From the NCBI GenBank assembly GCA_945874515.1, contig CAMCHA010000072.1, forward strand, positions 1 to 8,899: DNA of 8,899 nucleotides, written 5' to 3'. Shown here in pieces: positions 5,023 to 8,899 of the stretch; positions within the stretch are counted from its first letter, which is position 1; each line of letters begins with the position of its first letter. A program made the position numbers and the translations under genes. Source of the DNA: Asaia bogorensis (GTDB taxonomy: Bacteria > Pseudomonadota > Alphaproteobacteria > Acetobacterales > Acetobacteraceae). Under the pieces are notes generated by a model. The model saw only the letters and a program-made list of their open reading frames with translations, made no database searches and was not told where the DNA came from.

Positions 5023-6366
5023 GTGACCGATAACTTCGAGGCTCTGAGCCTCAACCCCCTTCTCCTTCAGGCATTGAAGGATGAGGGCTACAAATCCCCA
5101 ACCCCCATCCAAGCCCAGGCCATTCCGGCTGTGCTGGAAGGGCGCGACCTTTTGGGCATTGCCCAAACCGGTACCGGCAAGACCGCAGCCTTTGCGCTGC
5201 CCCTGCTGCATAAGCTTGCTTTGCTGAAGGGCCGCCCGCCGCGTGGTGGCTGCCGCGTGCTGGTGCTGAGCCCCACGCGCGAATTGGCGACGCAAATCGC
5301 CGAAAGCTTCCGCACCTATGGCAAGCATCTTGGCTTTTCCATCGCGACCATTTTCGGCGGTGTCGGCTTTGGCGGTCAGCGCCAGGCGCTTGGCCGCGGT
5401 ATTGATGTGCTGGTGGCAACACCTGGCCGTTTGCAGGACCATTTGGAACAGGGTTCCGCGCGGCTCGATCATGTCAGCACACTGGTATTGGATGAGGCGG
5501 ATCAGATGCTCGATAAGGGCTTCCTGCCGGCCATTCGTCGCCTGATCCGTGCGGTGCCTGTGGAACGCCAGACGCTGTTTTTCAGCGCCACCATGCCGGT
5601 GGAAATCAACCGCCTGGCGGATGAAATGCTGAAATCGCCCGTGCGCGTGGCGGTGGCGCCGGTGGCGACCACGGCTGAGAAAGTGGCGCAGCGCGTCATT
5701 CACGCCAATCGGCAGGATAAGCGCCGCGTATTGGCGGAATTGCTGCGTGGCGAAGGCGTTGGTCGCGCGCTGATTTTCAGCCGCACCAAGCATGGGGCGG
5801 ATCGAATTGTTAATCAGTTGGATCAAGATGGCATCAGCGCCAATGCGATCCATGGCAATAAATCCCAAAATGCACGTGAAGCCGCCTTGGCTGCCTTCCG
5901 TGATGGCCGGGCGCCGGTCATGGTGGCGACCGATATCGCCGCTCGCGGCATTGATGTGGATGGCGTGACCCATGTCATCCAGTTTGATTTGCCGGAAGTG
6001 CCGGAAACCTATGTGCACCGCATTGGCCGCACTGCGCGCGCCGGCGCGGCTGGTATTGCGATTGCGCTGTGTTCGGGTGAAGACCGCGACAAGCTGCGCG
6101 CGATTGAAAAGCTGATCCGCACGCAGATCCCTGCGGAAGATCGCCGCACTGGGGAAGCCGAGGAAGCAGCCCCAGCACGTCCGCCGCGTCAGGCCCGCCC
6201 GCAACGCGCGGCGCAAAAGCCGCGTCAGGCGCAGGAACAGCAACGCCCGCGCCGGCCATCCTCCGGCCCGGCCCGCAGTGGCGGTGGTGGTGGCGGAGGC
6301 GAAGCGTCGCGCCGCCGCGCAGGCTCAGCCCCCGGTTCGGGGCAATTTGGGCGTCTGCCTCGCTGA
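5023..6366 (+). CDS. rhlE: DEAD-box ATP-dependent RNA helicase, RhlE type
   Basis: A 447-residue cytoplasmic RNA helicase. All core motifs are intact: Q motif around 5-30 (FEALSLNPLLLQAL to PTPIQ), motif I AQTGTGKT (47-54), Ia PTRELA (84-89), GG near 112, Ib TPGR (133-136), II DEAD (157-160), III SAT (188-190), IV IFSRTK (251-256), V TDIAARGID (303-311) and VI HRIGRTARAG (332-341). KHGADRIVNQLDQDGI followed by AIHGNKSQ is characteristic of RhlE, a helicase linked to ribosome assembly and mRNA turnover. After about 370 the protein becomes a basic, disordered tail rich in R, P, Q and A with a seven-Gly run (420-426), the usual RNA-binding extension. The start is GTG, with AGGA six bases upstream; the Q motif begins four residues in, so nothing is missing. 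Transcribed alone, with a strong terminator after it. Such helicases often respond to cold, but nothing here proves that. Confidence 0.95.
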   Translation: MTDNFEALSLNPLLLQALKDEGYKSPTPIQAQAIPAVLEGRDLLGIAQTGTGKTAAFALPLLHKLALLKGRPPRGGCRVLVLSPTRELATQIAESFRTYGKHLGFSIATIFGGVGFGGQRQALGRGIDVLVATPGRLQDHLEQGSARLDHVSTLVLDEADQMLDKGFLPAIRRLIRAVPVERQTLFFSATMPVEINRLADEMLKSPVRVAVAPVATTAEKVAQRVIHANRQDKRRVLAELLRGEGVGRALIFSRTKHGADRIVNQLDQDGISANAIHGNKSQNAREAALAAFRDGRAPVMVATDIAARGIDVDGVTHVIQFDLPEVPETYVHRIGRTARAGAAGIAIALCSGEDRDKLRAIEKLIRTQIPAEDRRTGEAEEAAPARPPRQARPQRAAQKPRQAQEQQRPRRPSSGPARSGGGGGGGEASRRRAGSAPGSGQFGRLPR

Positions 6367-6372
6367 TGTGAA

Positions 6373-6388
6373 TGGCGCTTTTGCGCCA
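6373..6388. other. Small hairpin just upstream of the terminator
   Basis: TGGCGC (6373-6378) pairs with GCGCCA (6383-6388) around a TTTT loop, four bases after the helicase gene's last complete codon region and stop. It stacks immediately ahead of the main terminator and may stabilise the mRNA 3' end. Confidence 0.5.
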
Positions 6389-6392
6389 AGCT

Positions 6393-6422
6393 AAAGCCCG
6401 GGCAGCTTGCCCGGGCTTTTTT
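6393..6422. terminator. Rho-independent terminator between convergent genes
   Basis: A perfect 12-bp inverted repeat, AAAGCCCGGGCA (6393-6404) with TGCCCGGGCTTT (6408-6419), has a three-base loop and runs into six Ts (6417-6422) on the plus strand, the classic form for the helicase gene. Read on the minus strand it is followed by a shorter TTTAG, so it may also stop transcription from the receptor gene that ends at 6471. Confidence 0.93.
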
Positions 6423-6470
6423 GTACGCCTTAGGCGCAGCCGATGCGGTTACTCAGCTTCTCAAAAAAAT

Positions 6471-7433
6471 CTAACTGGGCGCCAGGTTCAGCCGGCGCAG
6501 CAGCGCGCGTTCGTCATCCATGGTCTGGCGCATGGCGTCCCGATAGGCTGGGCCATCCAGCAGGATCAGCGGCTGATTAACGCGTTCCAGGAATTGCACA
6601 TGCGCGGGGTCTTGCGCGGCGGCGGTGAAGGCTTCTGCCAATACGCGCACCACGCCGGCATCCATGCCGCGCGGGCCGATCAACCCGCCCGGACTATCCA
6701 CCACAATATCCAAGCCTTGTTCTTTCAGCGTCGCCACAGCCGGAAAACGCTTGGCGCGGGCTGAGGTATAAATCGCGAGCAGGCGCAATTGCCCCGCTTC
6801 CACCATCGGCGCCCAGCCCGATGCTTCCGAGGCAAAATCAATCTCCCCGCCCAGCAGCGCGCGCAGCGTGTCCGAAGTGCCGCGATAGGGCACATGCGTC
6901 CAGCTCAAGCCGCGTTGAAAGCCGATGCGTTCCACCACCAGATGCTGCGTTGAACCAATGCCAAGCGTGCCGAAATTGAGCTTGCCCGGATTGGCGCCTG
7001 CGTAAGCGAGCAGTTGGTCAAGGCTCTGCCAGGGAGAATCCGCGCGCACCACCAGGCCCATGACGAAGCCGGTAATTTGCAGAATGTACGTCAGATCATT
7101 GATCGGATCATAAGGCGGGCGGGGATTGATCAGCATTTGCCGCACCACGCCGACATGCATTTGCGAAATCGTATAGCCATCGGGCCGCGCTTCTTGCAGC
7201 GCCATGGCGCCCAGAATGCCTGATGCGCCGCCGCGATTTTCGACCACCACCGGCTGGCCCAGGCTGCGCGATGCGTGATCCGCCATGATGCGAAAGCCGA
7301 TATCCGCCGGCCCGCCCGCCGCCCAAGGAATGATCAGGCGGATGGGCCGTTCAGGAAAGCGTGTCTGCGCCAAGGCTGGCATGGCGAGCAATGCCGAAGC
7401 GCCGAGTGCCGCACGACGGGTGAATTGCGCCAT
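6471..7433 (-). CDS. Bug/TctC-family periplasmic solute-binding protein
   Basis: A 320-residue extracytoplasmic receptor of the Bug family, the binding proteins of tripartite tricarboxylate transporters that capture carboxylates and other small organic molecules. A signal peptide covers about 1-22 (twin Arg at 6-7, hydrophobic core, then ALA before Q23); the RR suggests a possible Tat route. Family marks are FPERPIRLIIPWAAGGPADI (26-45), VVVENRGGASGILGA (62-76), ARPDGYTI (82-89), GKLNFGTLGIGSTQHL (150-165), VPYRGTSDTLRALLGGEIDF (181-200) and GLIGPRGM (250-257). GGAGG lies nine bases before the ATG. It follows the flavin monooxygenase gene by 65 bp on the same strand, so the two are probably co-transcribed and may act on one compound. 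No TctA/TctB membrane genes are in the window; orphan receptors are common in this family. A TTTTTTT run follows its stop, then the shared terminator. Ligand unknown. Confidence 0.94.
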   Translation of the reverse strand: MAQFTRRAALGASALLAMPALAQTRFPERPIRLIIPWAAGGPADIGFRIMADHASRSLGQPVVVENRGGASGILGAMALQEARPDGYTISQMHVGVVRQMLINPRPPYDPINDLTYILQITGFVMGLVVRADSPWQSLDQLLAYAGANPGKLNFGTLGIGSTQHLVVERIGFQRGLSWTHVPYRGTSDTLRALLGGEIDFASEASGWAPMVEAGQLRLLAIYTSARAKRFPAVATLKEQGLDIVVDSPGGLIGPRGMDAGVVRVLAEAFTAAAQDPAHVQFLERVNQPLILLDGPAYRDAMRQTMDDERALLRRLNLAPS

Positions 7434-7498
7434 TTTCTTGAGCCTCCATTGAGTAGCGCAGTTTGGGCGCGGAAATCAAAGTGCTGCAAGGGCCAGAT

Positions 7499-8638
7499 TT
7501 ATCCTGGTAGGCGCAGCCCAAGCCTTTCCAGCCGCGGCAGCACTTCCTGCACGAAATAGGGAATTTCCTTGAGGTAATCGAGGAAAGCAATGGTGCAGCC
7601 GGCAAGCCCAGTCGCACTCATGCGCGCCATTTCATCGGCAATGTCATCAGGCGTGCCGACAAAGGGGTAGGAACCGGGATAGGCGCCATCGAATTTGAAG
7701 CGGCCTTCACGGGTGAAGCGGTTTTCAAAAGGCCGCGCTATTTGTTGCCCTGGCGTGCCCACTACGGCGCCGCGATTGTTCCGATAATAAGCCTGGCCCG
7801 CTGTATCTGCCATTTCTTCTGCGAAATAATGGAAGAATTCCTCGGCTTCCCGCCTTGTTGGGCGACAGACCACATGGCCCATGGTGAAAACGCCTATCTG
7901 GCGCTGATAGCGCGCCATATGCTGGCGGACATCTTCAAGCAGTGCTGGCACCTGGCCCAATTCCGTCACGTTCAGGAACAGCACATCTGCCGCCTGAGAG
8001 GCAAAGTCCCGCCCCGCCGGCGAAAACCCCGCCGACATGACCGGTGGCCAGGGGCGTTGCACGGAAACCGGATTGGTGTGGCAATTCTTGAGCTTGAAGA
8101 ATTCTCCATCCCAATCGAATTCCGGCCCGCCCGCCAGCATTTTTGACCAAATGCGGAACCATTCCAGCCCATGCTGATAGCGCTTATCCTGCTGAATGGT
8201 GACGCCGTGTAGATCAAATTCCGCCTGGTTCCAACCGCAGACGATATTGAGCCCCGCGCGCCCATGGCTCACGTGATCAATCGTCGCAATCGCCTTGGCG
8301 CCAAAGGCGGGGGTGACGACCGGCACATGCACGGTAGAAAAGATCGCGATACGTTTCGTGATCGCGGCAAGGGCCGCGCCATGCGTGAGCGTCTCAAGGG
8401 ATCGGCCATAGATATTCGCATCCCCCTGATAGCCGCGCCATTTCGCGACCGGCAGAATGAATTCAAGGCCCGCGGCATCGGCGATTTGCGTCATCGCCGC
8501 GATATCATCCCAATCAGCCTTCCAGCGTTCCGGCGCGCGGCTCATGGTCAGGCCGCCATCGCAATTGGCGCTGAAAATGCCAAGCTTGAATTTATTCGGG
8601 CCGAAAAGCGGGTTTCGCGCCCGCGCATCCTGTTCCAT
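7499..8638 (-). CDS. LLM-class flavin-dependent monooxygenase, RutA/SfnG-like
   Basis: A 379-residue, luciferase-like (bacterial luciferase TIM-barrel fold) monooxygenase that would use reduced FMN from a separate reductase and oxygen. Typical elements are FKLGIFSANCDGGL (17-30), LEFILPVAKWRGYQGDA (58-74), VPVVTPAFGAKAIATIDHVS (105-124), GRAGLNIVCGWNQAEFDLHG (126-145), DKRYQHGLEWFRIWSKML (151-168), a WDGEFFKLKNCHTNP stretch (176-190), AGFSPAGRDFASQAADVLF (203-221) and VGTPDDIADEMARM (327-340). The layout resembles the pyrimidine oxygenase RutA and the dimethylsulfone monooxygenase SfnG, but no other rut or sfn gene is present and similarity looks partial, so the substrate is open. AGAGGAAA about five to eight bases before ATG 8638 is the ribosome binding site. 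The Bug-type receptor gene follows 65 bp downstream, which suggests uptake and oxidation of a shared compound. It is divergent from a gene starting at 8757. Confidence 0.92.
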   Translation of the reverse strand: MEQDARARNPLFGPNKFKLGIFSANCDGGLTMSRAPERWKADWDDIAAMTQIADAAGLEFILPVAKWRGYQGDANIYGRSLETLTHGAALAAITKRIAIFSTVHVPVVTPAFGAKAIATIDHVSHGRAGLNIVCGWNQAEFDLHGVTIQQDKRYQHGLEWFRIWSKMLAGGPEFDWDGEFFKLKNCHTNPVSVQRPWPPVMSAGFSPAGRDFASQAADVLFLNVTELGQVPALLEDVRQHMARYQRQIGVFTMGHVVCRPTRREAEEFFHYFAEEMADTAGQAYYRNNRGAVVGTPGQQIARPFENRFTREGRFKFDGAYPGSYPFVGTPDDIADEMARMSATGLAGCTIAFLDYLKEIPYFVQEVLPRLERLGLRLPG

Positions 8639-8756
8639 GGCGTTTCCTCTTCTTGATCACTCTGCGGCGTGGGAAGGGCCTCGGCAAGGTACCGGGAATG
8701 ATTGCATCCTGCCCAGGGATTGGGAGTGATTTTGCCTAACAGCAAGGGGGAACACC
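8639..8756. promoter_or_regulatory. Divergent intergenic region at the right edge
   Basis: These 118 bases lie between the monooxygenase start (-) and the ATG at 8757 (+) and should hold both promoters. AAGGGGG (8744-8750) is the plus-strand ribosome binding site, six bases before the ATG. No clear sigma-70 -35/-10 pair or operator palindrome was found; TTGCTG on the minus strand has no fitting -10 hexamer. Confidence 0.4.
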
Positions 8757-8899
8757 ATGACCGCTTGGCCCAATACCGCCCGCCCAGGAGGGCCCGGCGC
8801 TGCCGCCGGCCGAAGGCTTGGTGGAGGCGGCTTCGGGCGAGAAATTTACGCCCATATCGGGGCATCCTGCCGATACTTTACAGCTAGACCGTATCGTCA
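8757..8899 (+). CDS. Start of an unidentified gene, truncated by the window, possibly frameshifted
   Basis: ATG 8757 has a strong AAGGGGG ribosome binding site six bases upstream, and its frame (3) stays open to the window end. The product begins MTAWPNTARPGGPGAAAGRR, which is Gly/Arg-rich and uses rare codons (GGA, CGA, AGG). Frame 1 is also open from 8761 and reads QEGPALPPAEGLVEAASGEK and on to TPISGHPADTLQLDRIV, with codons more like those of the neighbours. Dropping one C from CGCCCAGG near 8785 would join the strong start to frame 1 (MTAWPNTARQEGPALPPAEG). So this is either a real gene in frame 3, a frame 1 gene with an unseen start, or a frameshifted gene. I recognise no family. It is divergent from the flavin monooxygenase. 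Confidence 0.45.
   Translation, partial: MTAWPNTARPGGPGAAAGRRLGGGGFGREIYAHIGASCRYFTARPYR

Noticed and set aside
5011..6243. 410-codon open frame on the minus strand opposite the helicase
   Set aside because: It mirrors the helicase codons, is rich in His, Arg and Gln as antisense frames of GC-rich genes are, and shows no family motif, whereas the plus strand has every DEAD-box motif.
8722..8735. Sigma-54-like GG-N10-GC match (TTGG to TTGC) before the ATG at 8757
   Set aside because: Only part of the consensus matches, such matches are common in GC-rich DNA, and the implied transcript start would fall inside the ribosome binding site.

Overview
The window looks like chromosomal DNA of a GC-rich alphaproteobacterium, most plausibly a Rhodospirillales/Acetobacteraceae (Roseomonas-like) organism. 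This is inferred from the gene mix (MalF/MalG-type ABC permeases, a Bug/TctC-type solute receptor, an AbgB-like amidohydrolase, a RutA/SfnG-like flavin monooxygenase) and from codon use. No rRNA, tRNA, CRISPR array or intact transposase was seen.

Layout. 1-1145 (+) holds the end of one ABC permease gene and a complete second one, overlapping by ATGA; these are the paired membrane subunits of a carbohydrate-type importer. A hairpin at 1149-1187 separates them from a convergent AhpD/carboxymuconolactone-decarboxylase-family gene (1202-1750, -). That gene is divergently arranged, across 115 bp, with an abgB-like M20 amidohydrolase (1866-3284, +). From 3282 to 4757 comes a distinct segment. It starts with a hairpin repeat and half of a second copy, continues with a 239-base GC-rich leader and a LysE/RhtB-family exporter gene (3606-4211, +), then a decayed gene broken by three frameshifts (4262-4712), and ends with the 3' half of the same repeat at 4710-4757. 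Codon preference inside this segment differs from the flanks, so it reads as an inserted or rearranged cassette.

After a GC-rich spacer with small hairpins comes a complete RhlE-type DEAD-box RNA helicase (5023-6366, +), which ends in a textbook rho-independent terminator. On the opposite strand, 8638 to 6471, lie an LLM-class flavin-dependent monooxygenase and, 65 bp downstream, a periplasmic Bug/TctC-type receptor, probably one transcription unit. At the right edge a well-placed ribosome binding site and ATG (8757) begin a plus-strand gene whose frame is ambiguous and which leaves the window.

Most of the content is catabolic or transport accessory metabolism: uptake (ABC permeases, Bug receptor), cleavage or oxidation of small organic compounds (AbgB-like hydrolase, AhpD-like protein, flavin monooxygenase) and export (LysE). 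I see no clear undescribed multi-gene system. The most interesting structure is the repeat-bounded exporter plus pseudogene segment.
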